From JAJRZL01 sp964557855 (GTDB lineage: Bacteria; Zixibacteria; MSB-5A5; GN15; FEB-12): a stretch of DNA of 64,000 nt. The notes beneath the pieces were generated by a model. It did no database searches. It was not told the DNA's origin and saw only the letters and a list, made by a program, of their open reading frames with translations. The stretch spans positions 17,770 to 81,769 of the forward strand of contig CAZLBP010000016.1 in assembly GCA_964557855.1 (NCBI GenBank). Reading direction: 5' to 3'. Below are positions 24,615-32,864 of this stretch, one piece after another (the stretch's first letter is position 1; every line of letters begins with the position of its first letter). The position numbers were made by a program, and so were the translations under genes.

Positions 24615-27116
24615 CTACTTAGCCGCAAACGATTCCACAAAATCCGCCAGGGCGGTGGCGATCTCCGAGGCCTTCTGGTAGCGCATCGCCGGGTCTTTTT
24701 GCAGCGCCTTCATGATAATATGATCGAACAGAAGCGGGATCTGCGGGTTTACGTTCGACGGCTTTTCAGGCTCATTATTGATAATGGCGTAGATAAGCGA
24801 GGTTATGTTCTCCCCCTTGAACGGCCGCTTGCCCAGCAGCATCTCGTACATGACGACGCCGAGTGAAAAAATATCGGCCCGATGATCCGATTTACGCCCT
24901 TTGAGCTGCTCCGGTGAAATGTAGTTCGGCGTACCCATGGCGATGCCGGTCTTGGTCATCGAGTTGGAATCGATACGGGCGATACCGTAATCCATGACCT
25001 TAACCCGATAGTCTTTCAAGACCATGATATTGGCCGGCTTGATGTCGCGGTGGACAATCCCGAGTTCGTGAGCATATTGCAGCGCGTGGCAGATCTGGAC
25101 GATTATCTGGGCGATGATGCGGTAATTGAACTGTACCTTCTTCTTGATCATTTCCTCCAGGGTCCGGCCTTCCAGGCACTCCATGGCGATAAACTGCAGG
25201 GAGCCTTCGGAACCCACATCGTAGATAGTCACGATATTGGGGTGCGAAAGTTTGCCGGCGGCCTGTGCCTCTCGGTGCAAGCGTTCTTTGAGCTCAGCCA
25301 GTTCGTTGGGATCGTTAACAAAATCGAGCCTGATCGTTTTCAGAGCGACCGGCCGGTTGATGGCCGGGTCGACGCCCTTGTACACCATACCCATAGCGCC
25401 CTTACCCAGTGATCCAGTGATCTGGTAGCGGCCGAGATTGCCGGGCGTACCCTGTAGCGAACCGCTGTCATCGGCTTCGGCCGGTTGTTTTTCTGCGTCG
25501 GTGTCAGGTATAACGATTTCGTCCGAGGCGGAGTCTGAGAAAATCTCGTCAGGCGCAGATGTATCGGGGGTGATTATTTCGGGTTGCTGCGACGCTTTGG
25601 TGTCGGCTGTGCCGAGGACCGCGGTTTTGATCTTCTCACTGCGCAACTCGGGGTTAGCAGCCGTTTCTTCGATATCCAACTGCCTGCTGATATCCTGGTG
25701 GTCCTCAGGATGAACACCATCCGAGTCTACCGATACTGTCTCGACGTTCTCGGGATCGTCCGGTGACGACTTCACTTCCCGTACGGGTGGCTCCTCGAAC
25801 AGAGGTTCAGACGGCCGTTTCCTCTCTCTCTTCGGAAGGTCTACTTTCGGCATCTTTGATTCGCCGAGTGTTCCCAGATCCACTTTGCCGGTAATCAACT
25901 GGGTATCGAGCATGGGAGCGGCTACCAGGAAGAGGACCAGTTCCAGGGCGATGTACATAGTTTCCGGCAGGATGCGCATGTAGTTGGCCATAATGTAATT
26001 CAGGGCCGCGAGAATGATCAAGCCGCCCAGGAGCACCAGTATACGCGACATAAGCTTCAACTGCGGCATGACAAAAGCGCACAGACCGCCCAGGAAAAAC
26101 AGAAGCAACAGACTATGAAGAGGTTGATTCTCCTTCAACAGCAGGAAACTGCCGTTCGTGATATTCGCTATAACAGTAGCCCGGACTTCCATCTTGCTGG
26201 TCTGCTCATTGACCGGCGTCTCGAAGTACTCCGGGTTTTCCGCATTGTGCAGTCCGATTACGACGATTTTGCCTTTCAACGCGGTCCGGTTGAACTCATC
26301 GCTGAGAACGTGAGCCGCCGAATGCCGCGTAAACGAACCGGGCTTGTGGAAGTTAACGAAGTATCCGGATTGTGCATTGATCGGAACTTCGACCTTCTTG
26401 CCGATCCGGATCAACTCTCCTTCCACCACCTGGATCTCTTCAGAAGGCACACCCAGATGGGCGGCGGCGGCCAGCAGCGACAAAGACGGATAGTAGAAGC
26501 CTTCGAAATTCATGACCAGCGGCTCGTGGCGCAGCACCCGGTCGTCATCCGGCATCATGTAATCGAAGCCGAGGAGCGCGTGAGTCTCCAGCAACTTCTC
26601 CGCCGGGAGAAACACCTTGCGCACCTGCAGGCTGGAACGTTCCTCCATCACGCCGAGCGGGTTATTTATTACGAGCGAATTATTGAACAGGAAATCCGGG
26701 TTATTGGTTTTGTTGCTGCGATATGTCGCCAGGGCAATGTCATACGGCATCACCATGTTGTCGATCCAGCCGAGCTGGCCAGCCAGGATTCTGGTATAGC
26801 CGGCGGAGTCCTGCTGGGTGTCCTCGCTCAAATCCAGATTGAGAACGACGGTACTGGGTTCGCCGGCGGCCGTGGCGGCCACCAGGTCCGCAATCAAGTC
26901 TCGATTCCAGGGCCACTCGCCATATTCCTCGATTGACTTCTGGTCGATTTCCACCAGGATGACATTCGGCTTGGCCGGTTTGGAAGCCGTCACCCGGCTC
27001 AGCGTGTCGTGGACGGATTGCTGCAGGCTCTCTATGGGACCGAAGTCATTAAGATACAAAATAACGACCAGAATCGACAGCAGCAGAAAAACGATGTATG
27101 ACGAGTATTTGTGCAT
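24615..27116 (-). CDS. CHASE2-domain serine/threonine protein kinase
   Basis: The product has 833 aa. After one N-terminal membrane segment (about 7-24), an extracytoplasmic CHASE2 sensor ('NVILVEIDQKSIEEYGEWPW' at about 50-70) runs to about residue 330. Three membrane segments and an acidic, low-complexity linker (about 420-560) follow. The kinase domain (about 565-825) has the glycine loop 'LGKGAMGMVYKG', catalytic Lys in 'PVALKTI', 'HRDIKPANIM', a DYG in place of DFG ('VMDYGIARI') and 'GTPNYISPEQLKG'. The kinase is C-terminal, opposite to the usual PknB layout. GAGGA precedes the ATG. It is last in an operon with an FHA protein and a phosphoesterase, which suggests a Thr-phosphorylation signalling unit. 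Confidence 0.9.
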   Translation of the reverse strand: MHKYSSYIVFLLLSILVVILYLNDFGPIESLQQSVHDTLSRVTASKPAKPNVILVEIDQKSIEEYGEWPWNRDLIADLVAATAAGEPSTVVLNLDLSEDTQQDSAGYTRILAGQLGWIDNMVMPYDIALATYRSNKTNNPDFLFNNSLVINNPLGVMEERSSLQVRKVFLPAEKLLETHALLGFDYMMPDDDRVLRHEPLVMNFEGFYYPSLSLLAAAAHLGVPSEEIQVVEGELIRIGKKVEVPINAQSGYFVNFHKPGSFTRHSAAHVLSDEFNRTALKGKIVVIGLHNAENPEYFETPVNEQTSKMEVRATVIANITNGSFLLLKENQPLHSLLLLFFLGGLCAFVMPQLKLMSRILVLLGGLIILAALNYIMANYMRILPETMYIALELVLFLVAAPMLDTQLITGKVDLGTLGESKMPKVDLPKRERKRPSEPLFEEPPVREVKSSPDDPENVETVSVDSDGVHPEDHQDISRQLDIEETAANPELRSEKIKTAVLGTADTKASQQPEIITPDTSAPDEIFSDSASDEIVIPDTDAEKQPAEADDSGSLQGTPGNLGRYQITGSLGKGAMGMVYKGVDPAINRPVALKTIRLDFVNDPNELAELKERLHREAQAAGKLSHPNIVTIYDVGSEGSLQFIAMECLEGRTLEEMIKKKVQFNYRIIAQIIVQICHALQYAHELGIVHRDIKPANIMVLKDYRVKVMDYGIARIDSNSMTKTGIAMGTPNYISPEQLKGRKSDHRADIFSLGVVMYEMLLGKRPFKGENITSLIYAIINNEPEKPSNVNPQIPLLFDHIIMKALQKDPAMRYQKASEIATALADFVESFAAK

Positions 27117-27128
27117 GATATCCTCTTG

Positions 27129-27857
27129 TTAGCGCCCCACCGCGAGCCGGTCGATTAACAGCTCGGGCAGCTCGGCGGCTGTCATTTTCTTCTGCGCGGC
27201 GGCAATGTCGTACTCCACGCGATGAAAGCGGATTGCCCTGGTATTCAAATCCATGGTTACGAAGCAAGCACGCGGATCATTATCGCGCGGCTGTCCCACC
27301 GAACCGACATTGACCAGGTAACGGCTTTCTTCAAAGGGATCGAAATCATGGGCGGTCTTTCGCTTGGGACGTGTGCCCGGTACTTCCGAGAAAATCTGGG
27401 GTATGTGAGTGTGACCATGAAAGCATATGGCGCCGGTCATATGTTCGAAGGCGATGTCGGCTTCGTCTGCGGTCAGTATGTAGTGCCAGTTTTCCGGTTC
27501 GAAGGGGGAGGCATGCACGAAAGTGATATCACCGAGCTCATGCACCATTTCGTACCGAGCGATCGTGGACAACTCCTGATCTGACAGAGACTCCCGAGTC
27601 CACTCGGCGGCAATACGGGCGACATTCGTATAGCCGCTCGTGGCCTCCAGGCCCAGGACAACCGATTCATGGTTGCCCATGAGTTTGACGGCGGCGTGTT
27701 TTTCGATCAGCTCCAGACAGGCGTGAGGATCACATCCATATCCGACGACGTCTCCGAGGCAATAGATTTCATCGACGCCGCTTTCTTCCACCGCGCGCAA
27801 AACGGCGGTCAAGGCTTCCTGATTCCCGTGGATGTCAGAGAGCAAGGCTATTTTCAT
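27129..27857 (-). CDS. Calcineurin-like metallophosphoesterase (YfcE/MJ0936-like)
   Basis: The product has 242 aa. The full metal-site set is present: 'LLSDIHGN' (Asp8, His10), 'CLGDVVGYG' (Asp36), 'LMGNHE' (Asn62, His63), 'FVHASP' and 'CFHGHTH'. Such proteins hydrolyse phosphodiesters or phosphoproteins; the PrpE/PP2A-like subgroup cannot be separated by eye. The start directly abuts the FHA gene stop, and the kinase gene follows 12 bp later, so it may reverse or tune the kinase, an inference from context. Confidence 0.85.
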   Translation of the reverse strand: MKIALLSDIHGNQEALTAVLRAVEESGVDEIYCLGDVVGYGCDPHACLELIEKHAAVKLMGNHESVVLGLEATSGYTNVARIAAEWTRESLSDQELSTIARYEMVHELGDITFVHASPFEPENWHYILTADEADIAFEHMTGAICFHGHTHIPQIFSEVPGTRPKRKTAHDFDPFEESRYLVNVGSVGQPRDNDPRACFVTMDLNTRAIRFHRVEYDIAAAQKKMTAAELPELLIDRLAVGR

Positions 27858-28553
27858 CTATTCTCTGCCTTCAACATACTTGTATGTACTTTTGCCGACC
27901 GTAATGAGATCATCGTTTTTCAGCGTGCAGCGATCAACCTGTTCACCATTGACTTTGACCTTGCCTTTCTTGCCCAAGTTTACCAATTGGTGGCCGCCGT
28001 TCTCTTTGACGATCTTGGCCTGGATGCCGGATATGAAGAACCCTTTGGCGCGCACGTGAACGAACTTGGCCTTACCCAGGGTCGTCACGTCTCTTTCCAG
28101 GCGGTATTCGGAGAAGTCGGCGTTCTCTTCTCCCAGCAGTACGGAGCCGCCATACCGTTGTACAATCTCTCGTTCTATCTTGTCGTTTTCAAGAAGTTTT
28201 TTCTGAGCTTTCGTGTTCAGCACCATCGTGCCGTCGAAATTCGACGCATCTTCCTCAATCTGATCCGAGTTAGCGTTGTAGATGAGTTGGTACTTCCCGA
28301 TGGTAATGGTGTCGTGGTTACGCAGGACTTCTTCATTGATTTTGCGTTGATTGACGAACGTGCCGTTGAGTGACTCGTTGTCAATGACGACGGCGGCATT
28401 GTCGTTGAATTCGATCAAGGCATGTTTTCGCGAAACACCGCGATTTTCGAGGACAATATCGTTGTCATTGGTACGTCCGATCGTGATCCGTTTCTTTTCC
28501 GTCACGATTCGTTCGATTACCTTGTTGTCGTATTTGACAGTTATTTCCGCCAT
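27858..28553 (-). CDS. FHA-domain protein (two FHA domains)
   Basis: The product is 231 aa from the ATG at 28553, chosen over a GTG five codons upstream because AAAGGA lies 6 nt before it. The N-terminal FHA (about 1-100) is canonical: 'RITIGRTNDNDIVL', 'VSRKHALIEF' and 'SLNGTFVN'. The C-terminal half ('TTLGKAKFVHV ... FFISGIQAKIV ... GKKGKVKVNGEQV ... KNDDLITVG') is a second, degenerate FHA lacking the consensus Arg-Ser pair. A phospho-Thr site may exist between them ('SNFDGTMVLNTK', compare GarA/Fha proteins). It leads the FHA-phosphoesterase-kinase operon and is probably a substrate or reader of the kinase. Confidence 0.88.
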   Translation of the reverse strand: MAEITVKYDNKVIERIVTEKKRITIGRTNDNDIVLENRGVSRKHALIEFNDNAAVVIDNESLNGTFVNQRKINEEVLRNHDTITIGKYQLIYNANSDQIEEDASNFDGTMVLNTKAQKKLLENDKIEREIVQRYGGSVLLGEENADFSEYRLERDVTTLGKAKFVHVRAKGFFISGIQAKIVKENGGHQLVNLGKKGKVKVNGEQVDRCTLKNDDLITVGKSTYKYVEGRE

Positions 28554-28636
28554 GGGGAATCCTTTCACTATATGAATACGATCATTTGCCGCTGTAATAG
28601 AGTTTCGGTATTCCTTTACCTCATTCTAGCCACTAC

Positions 28637-28656
28637 TTTCCCGTAGGTACGGGAAA
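28637..28656. promoter_or_regulatory. Perfect palindrome, candidate operator
   Basis: Two 9-bp arms, TTTCCCGTA and TACGGGAAA, are separated by GG. No T-tract follows on either strand, so it does not look like a terminator. It sits 84 bp upstream of the FHA start codon, in the divergent region. Operator function is inferred only from symmetry and position. Confidence 0.4.
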
Positions 28657-28979
28657 ACGTCCGCTCCAGTTCGGAGACTTATGAATATTGTCGGCACTCG
28701 AATATGAAACTTAATTTGCCTGATTCACGTCCGAACGGCAGGTTCGGGATTTGTGCTACGGCCGACGGCCATATCAGCCCTTTGTGGAGTAAGCCCTGGG
28801 CGGGACCGTTAGTTCTTGAGAAAGAAGAATGGTTTCGACCGGAGGGTTAGTACCCCAACGCTCCCGACCTCAGGGACTTATCCATAAATGGATATGTCGG
28901 GACTCTGCCGGCCAAATGCGCGGTTTTGCAGTGCACCTGAATAACCATGATTTGAGGGTCGACAACTTGAGCAAATTTG

Positions 28980-29008
28980 TTGCATATTGGCTGCAATATG
29001 TGTATAAT
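28980..29008 (+). promoter_or_regulatory. Sigma70-type promoter of etfA
   Basis: The boxes are -35 TTGCAT (28980-28985), a 17-nt spacer and a consensus -10 TATAAT (29003-29008). The predicted start near 29015 leaves a leader of about 29 nt before the GTG at 29044. Confidence 0.62.
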
Positions 29009-29043
29009 TTCCGATTGAACTGAAAGACTTGCGAGGATTCTAC

Positions 29044-30006
29044 GTGAAGACATTCATAATTGCTCTACAAAAAGACGGTACGCTGGTACCGATGTCGTTC
29101 GAACTTATCGAAGCTGCCAAATCGCTGAACTGCGAAATATCCACCGCAATCCTGGCTGAAAGCGCAGATAAAATGGCTTCGGAACTGGCTTCCAGAGGGG
29201 GTGGTCAGGTGCTGGCGGTATCCGATCCGAAGCTCAAGTACTTTAATGACGAATTGTATACGCTCGTACTGAAGGAGCTGATAGAAAAACACTCGCCCGA
29301 TCTTGTTCTGGGTACGGCGACTTTCTACGGCAAAGCATTATTCGGCCGATTGGCCGCCAAGTTGGCCGCACCGATGGCCAGTGACGTTACCAAAGTGGCC
29401 GTTGAGGACGGTCAGGTGATGGTGACGAGGCCTCATTATGGCGGGGCAGTAATGTCGACCATCGTCAAGAATAGTGATAAGCCGTTGTTGGTGACCGTTC
29501 GCCCCAAGGTGTATCCGGAATCGAAGGAAGGAGCCGGTGAGGTGACCGCCGAGCCACTGGAAAGTTTGAACGCCGAGGTGCGCACGAACGTCAAAGAAAT
29601 GAAAGTTGAGTCGGCGGGCGCTGTCAACCTGACTGAGGCCGACGTGATCGTTTCGGCGGGTCGCGGTCTTAAGGGTCCGGAGAATCTGGATATGGTCAAG
29701 GAACTGGCCGATGCACTAAAAGGCGCGTTTGGCGCGTCCAGAGCCATAGTTGATGCCGGCTGGACGGAGTACGCGAATCAGGTGGGACAGACCGGTAAGA
29801 CGGTCAACCCCAAATTGTATGTCGCCGTCGGTATTTCCGGCGCCATACAGCACCTGGTCGGCATGCGGTCGTCGGGAACGATAGTCGCCGTGAACAAGGA
29901 CAAAGACGCCCCCATCTTCAATGTCGCCAATTACGGGATAGTGGGGGATGCTTTCGAGGTCGTACCGGCTTTGACAAGGAAGTTTAGGTCCGAATTGGGC
30001 ACATAG
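29044..30006 (+). CDS. etfA: Electron transfer flavoprotein, alpha subunit
   Basis: The product is 320 aa from GTG 29044, which has GAGGA six nt upstream; an in-frame TTG at 29029 overlaps that site and is rejected. The N-terminal domain is a Rossmann-like ETF fold. The C-terminal FAD domain is well conserved: 'VSAGRGLKGPENLDMVKELA', 'GASRAIVDAGW', 'QVGQTGKTVNPKLYVAVGIS', 'GAIQHLVGM' and 'VAVNKDKDAPIFNVANYGIV'. EtfA with EtfB shuttles electrons from acyl-CoA and other dehydrogenases. No etfB is adjacent, which is unusual. Confidence 0.93.
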   Translation: MKTFIIALQKDGTLVPMSFELIEAAKSLNCEISTAILAESADKMASELASRGGGQVLAVSDPKLKYFNDELYTLVLKELIEKHSPDLVLGTATFYGKALFGRLAAKLAAPMASDVTKVAVEDGQVMVTRPHYGGAVMSTIVKNSDKPLLVTVRPKVYPESKEGAGEVTAEPLESLNAEVRTNVKEMKVESAGAVNLTEADVIVSAGRGLKGPENLDMVKELADALKGAFGASRAIVDAGWTEYANQVGQTGKTVNPKLYVAVGISGAIQHLVGMRSSGTIVAVNKDKDAPIFNVANYGIVGDAFEVVPALTRKFRSELGT

Positions 30007-30057
30007 TCCCGGTAGGGAAACCGGTTCGAGCACAGCTTGAACAGGTATTTGCGAAAC

Positions 30058-30086
30058 AGCCCGTTGGGTCCCTGACCCAACGGGCT
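30058..30086 (+). terminator. Terminator-like hairpin after etfA
   Basis: There is a perfect 13-bp stem, AGCCCGTTGGGTC and GACCCAACGGGCT, with a 3-nt loop. The downstream T content is weak (TAACTTT), so termination efficiency is uncertain. It lies between convergent etfA and the PKD lipoprotein gene. Confidence 0.7.
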
Positions 30087-30120
30087 TAACTTTGTGTGGG
30101 CGGAAGGCTCTTCTCAATTG

Positions 30121-31530
30121 CTATGGCGCCGTTACCACAATACTATCGGTTCGCTCCCCGGTACCGCAAACGTTGGTTAATCTTAACGTAACGGGATACA
30201 CGCCGGCGGTGTCGAAGCTGATAGTCACTTGCGGCACGTTACCGATGCTGGAGTCAGCCACGATCCATTCGCGGTCAGTGAACGGCACGGCACTTTGACC
30301 ACTAATAGTAAATGTCTGCGATGTGTCGCCCGTTTCCGGGTCAACTGTGATCGTGATGTCGTCGCTTGTTATCTCGTCGTACAGTATAATAAGGCTATCT
30401 TCAGTGATTGAGTCCCGGCCGCACGGACCGTCAACGACCAACTTGACATCAAAAACGCCTATATCCGTGAAAGCGTGAATCGGGCTGGAATCGGTGGACG
30501 TGAAGCCATCCCCGAAGTACCACGTGCGGTCAGTAATGTCACCGCTGGAACTGTCAGCGAATTTGACCAGGAATTGTTCTGCGCCGACTCCGCAGGCCGT
30601 TGTGGCGCTCAGCACGCCGATATTGACGGTCGGCACACCGTAGACGATAAGAGTCTCGACGGCGGTGTCTGCGAACCCGGACGTGCTGGTCACGGCCATC
30701 GAGATCACGTATTCTCCCGGTGTCTCGTATGTCGTGGTGGGGTTGGTGTCCGGGGAATTGCTGCCGTTGCCGAGATTCCAGGTCCAGTTCAGCAGTTGGT
30801 TGGTGTCCTGGGGATGAGTTGCACTGGAATCTCCGAATAGAGTAATCTCCAGTGGCGCGCAATACTCACTCAGGGTATCATAGATCTTAACTACCGGACA
30901 GGGTTGGATGCGAATAGTATCAGGAAGTCTCATGATGTTCTGCGGGCAGTCATCGCTGGTCAGAGTCAATGTTACGACATATTGACCGACGCTGTTGTAG
31001 GTATGGCTCGGATTCGGTTCATTTGATGTTGGAGTGCCGTCACCGAAATTCCAGGTGAAGCCGGTGATGCCGCCGGTATCAAGGGGTGTGAAGGTTATCT
31101 CCGAGCCGGGACAACCGATCGTATCACTCAGTTCCACGTCACTTATGGCAGACCCAACAATTAGGAATCGCTTTTTCCTCTCGCTGTCCTGACCGGTGTC
31201 CGGAAGCGTAGTGTCCTTCACTGTGAGAATGACCTGATAGGTTCCGGCGGAGTCGTAAATATGTATGGGATCCGGGTTGTTGGTGTCGACCGTGTCGACA
31301 CCGTCGCCGTAATTCCAGATCAGGATTTGGTACGGTCCTTGTGAGAGATCCTGGAACTGGACGGTGCAGGGAGTACAACACTGGTCTTTGTTGGCTGTGA
31401 ACTCAGCGATGGGGTGCCCGGCTATCTCGATTATCGTCTGTTCGGTTATGAGTTCGTCGCAAGCAGCCAGCAGATACACGATAGCGACTATTGAAATCCC
31501 GGCTGTCGCAAGAATGGTTGGTCTTTTCAT
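30121..31530 (-). CDS. PKD-repeat lipoprotein
   Basis: The product has 469 aa. A signal with lipobox LLAAC (Cys24) marks a lipoprotein. Five PKD-type beta domains follow, at roughly residues 40-125, 130-210, 212-295, 297-385 and 387-469. The clearest have the PKD core, such as 'ILIWNYGDGVDT', 'GFTWNFGDGTPTS', 'NWTWNLGNGS' and 'RTWYFGDGFTS', followed by 'HxY...G.Y.V.L.V'. The fifth is degenerate. Cys pairs in several domains may form disulfides. It is a probable cell-surface adhesion or scaffold protein; no enzyme domain is seen. It is monocistronic. Confidence 0.85.
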   Translation of the reverse strand: MKRPTILATAGISIVAIVYLLAACDELITEQTIIEIAGHPIAEFTANKDQCCTPCTVQFQDLSQGPYQILIWNYGDGVDTVDTNNPDPIHIYDSAGTYQVILTVKDTTLPDTGQDSERKKRFLIVGSAISDVELSDTIGCPGSEITFTPLDTGGITGFTWNFGDGTPTSNEPNPSHTYNSVGQYVVTLTLTSDDCPQNIMRLPDTIRIQPCPVVKIYDTLSEYCAPLEITLFGDSSATHPQDTNQLLNWTWNLGNGSNSPDTNPTTTYETPGEYVISMAVTSTSGFADTAVETLIVYGVPTVNIGVLSATTACGVGAEQFLVKFADSSSGDITDRTWYFGDGFTSTDSSPIHAFTDIGVFDVKLVVDGPCGRDSITEDSLIILYDEITSDDITITVDPETGDTSQTFTISGQSAVPFTDREWIVADSSIGNVPQVTISFDTAGVYPVTLRLTNVCGTGERTDSIVVTAP

Positions 31531-31622
31531 AGCGAATTGTCCATTTCTCTGTTTGGCACTCGGTATATAGTCTTCCGGTCTTCGGGAGTCAATTAGTATT
31601 TGACTTCCTTTCGCAGGCGGTT

Positions 31623-31674
31623 CGGCGGACCACTGGTTCTACATCCGAATCACCACAAAGGTGCCGGTCCGCCG
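31623..31674. repeat. Inverted repeat upstream of the SPFH gene
   Basis: CGGCGGACC (31623-31631) pairs perfectly with GGTCCGCCG (31666-31674), leaving a 34-nt loop. It lies in the 206-bp divergent gap between the PKD and SPFH genes. It could be a leader hairpin or a remnant of a short repeat. Confidence 0.45.
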
Positions 31675-31736
31675 TTTAAGTATGTGCCGCAGCATGACGA
31701 CTAAGATACAAAAAGTATCAAAACTCGGAGAGAATA

Positions 31737-32864
31737 ATGTCACTGCTAATTGAGGTAATCGAATGGATGGATCCCAGCGGTCAGGAGATGATCCACCGAA
31801 TCCCGGAACAGGGTTCAGCCGATTTCAAGCTGGGAGCACAGCTCATCGTTCGTGACAGCCAGATGGCGATCTTCTTCAAAGACGGCCACGCGGCCGACCA
31901 GTTCAGCACCGGACGGCATACCCTTTCGACACTCAACGTACCGATCCTGACGCGACTGCTGGCTTTCCCCTTCGGCTTCAATTCCCCGTTTCGCGCCGAA
32001 GTGTATTTCATCAATCAGAAGGTATTTACCGACTTGAAGTGGGGGACCAAACATCCGGTTACGTTTCGAGACAGTCAGTTCGGATTGATCAGACTGCGAG
32101 GTCATGGGGCTTACACCATGAAGATCGTTCAGCCGAGTCTCTTCATCAATTCCATCGTCGGCCGCCAGTCACGGTACACTACCACGGATATTCAGGACTA
32201 CTTGCGCGACGTCATCATCGCCCGGATGAACGATCTCCTGGGAGAACAGCTCGACACTATGCTGAATCTGCCCGCGCAGTATACGGAATTGTCCGAACAG
32301 TTCAAGGAAATCGTTCGAACCGAGTTCGACAAGTACGGTCTGGAACTGGTCGATTTTTATATTTCATCGATAACGCCGCCCGAAGAAGTGTCCCGGATGA
32401 TAGACCAGCGTTCGGGCATGGAAGCAATCGGTGATCTGGACAAGTTCATGAAATTCGGTATGGCCCGCGGCCTGGGCTCGGCCGGAGGCGCCGGTGCGGC
32501 CGGAGCCGGGGTCGGCATGGCGGCCGGCGTGGGCGTGATGATGCCGGGCCTGATGCAGAAAGTGTTTGCCCCGGATCAAACCGAACTCAAACGTGAGCCG
32601 GTGCCCACCGTCACCTGCCCCAAATGTCATACCGACACTCCGGAACAGTCGCGATTTTGTTATCGCTGCGGACATCAGATGGTCCTGATGAACACGTGCC
32701 AGGCCTGCAATGCCCAATTAGCGCCCGAAGCCACGTTCTGTTCGAATTGCGGGTTGAAACTCGATGCCAAGGTGCAATGTCCTCACTGTCACGCCGAGCT
32801 GATACCGGGTTCCAAGTTCTGTGGTGAGTGTGGAAAACCGATCAATGAGCCGGACGCCGAATAG
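31737..32864 (+). CDS. SPFH-domain protein with three C-terminal zinc ribbons
   Basis: The product has 375 aa. The N-terminal part ('LIEVIEWMDPSGQEMIHRIP', 'AIFFKDGHAADQFSTGRHTL' and 'FFINQK'-like strands) is the SPFH/Band 7-like domain of the so-called virion core or YdjI type. A Gly/Ala-rich segment (about residues 243-275) may form a membrane-associated hinge. The C-terminus has three CxxC...CxxC zinc ribbons: CPKC/CYRC, CQAC/CSNC and CPHC/CGEC. GGAGAG precedes the ATG. The next gene, also a zinc-ribbon protein, overlaps by 20 bp, so the two probably act together. Role unknown; the family is often linked to membrane stress. Confidence 0.78.
   Translation: MSLLIEVIEWMDPSGQEMIHRIPEQGSADFKLGAQLIVRDSQMAIFFKDGHAADQFSTGRHTLSTLNVPILTRLLAFPFGFNSPFRAEVYFINQKVFTDLKWGTKHPVTFRDSQFGLIRLRGHGAYTMKIVQPSLFINSIVGRQSRYTTTDIQDYLRDVIIARMNDLLGEQLDTMLNLPAQYTELSEQFKEIVRTEFDKYGLELVDFYISSITPPEEVSRMIDQRSGMEAIGDLDKFMKFGMARGLGSAGGAGAAGAGVGMAAGVGVMMPGLMQKVFAPDQTELKREPVPTVTCPKCHTDTPEQSRFCYRCGHQMVLMNTCQACNAQLAPEATFCSNCGLKLDAKVQCPHCHAELIPGSKFCGECGKPINEPDAE

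Larger units (their letters stand above)
28554..29043. other. Divergent intergenic region between FHA operon and etfA
   Basis: This 490-bp stretch has no convincing gene; a 64-codon plus frame at 28829-29023 has no ribosome site or recognisable product. It holds a perfect 20-nt palindrome (28637-28656) and the etfA promoter (28980-29008). The rest shows nothing I can name. Confidence 0.6.

Noticed and set aside
26115..26936. 273-codon plus-strand frame opposite the CHASE2 kinase
   Set aside because: Lies fully within the kinase gene, on the other strand, with no domain.
28829..29023. 64-codon plus-strand frame between the FHA gene and etfA
   Set aside because: No ribosome site, no recognisable composition, and it ends inside the etfA promoter region.
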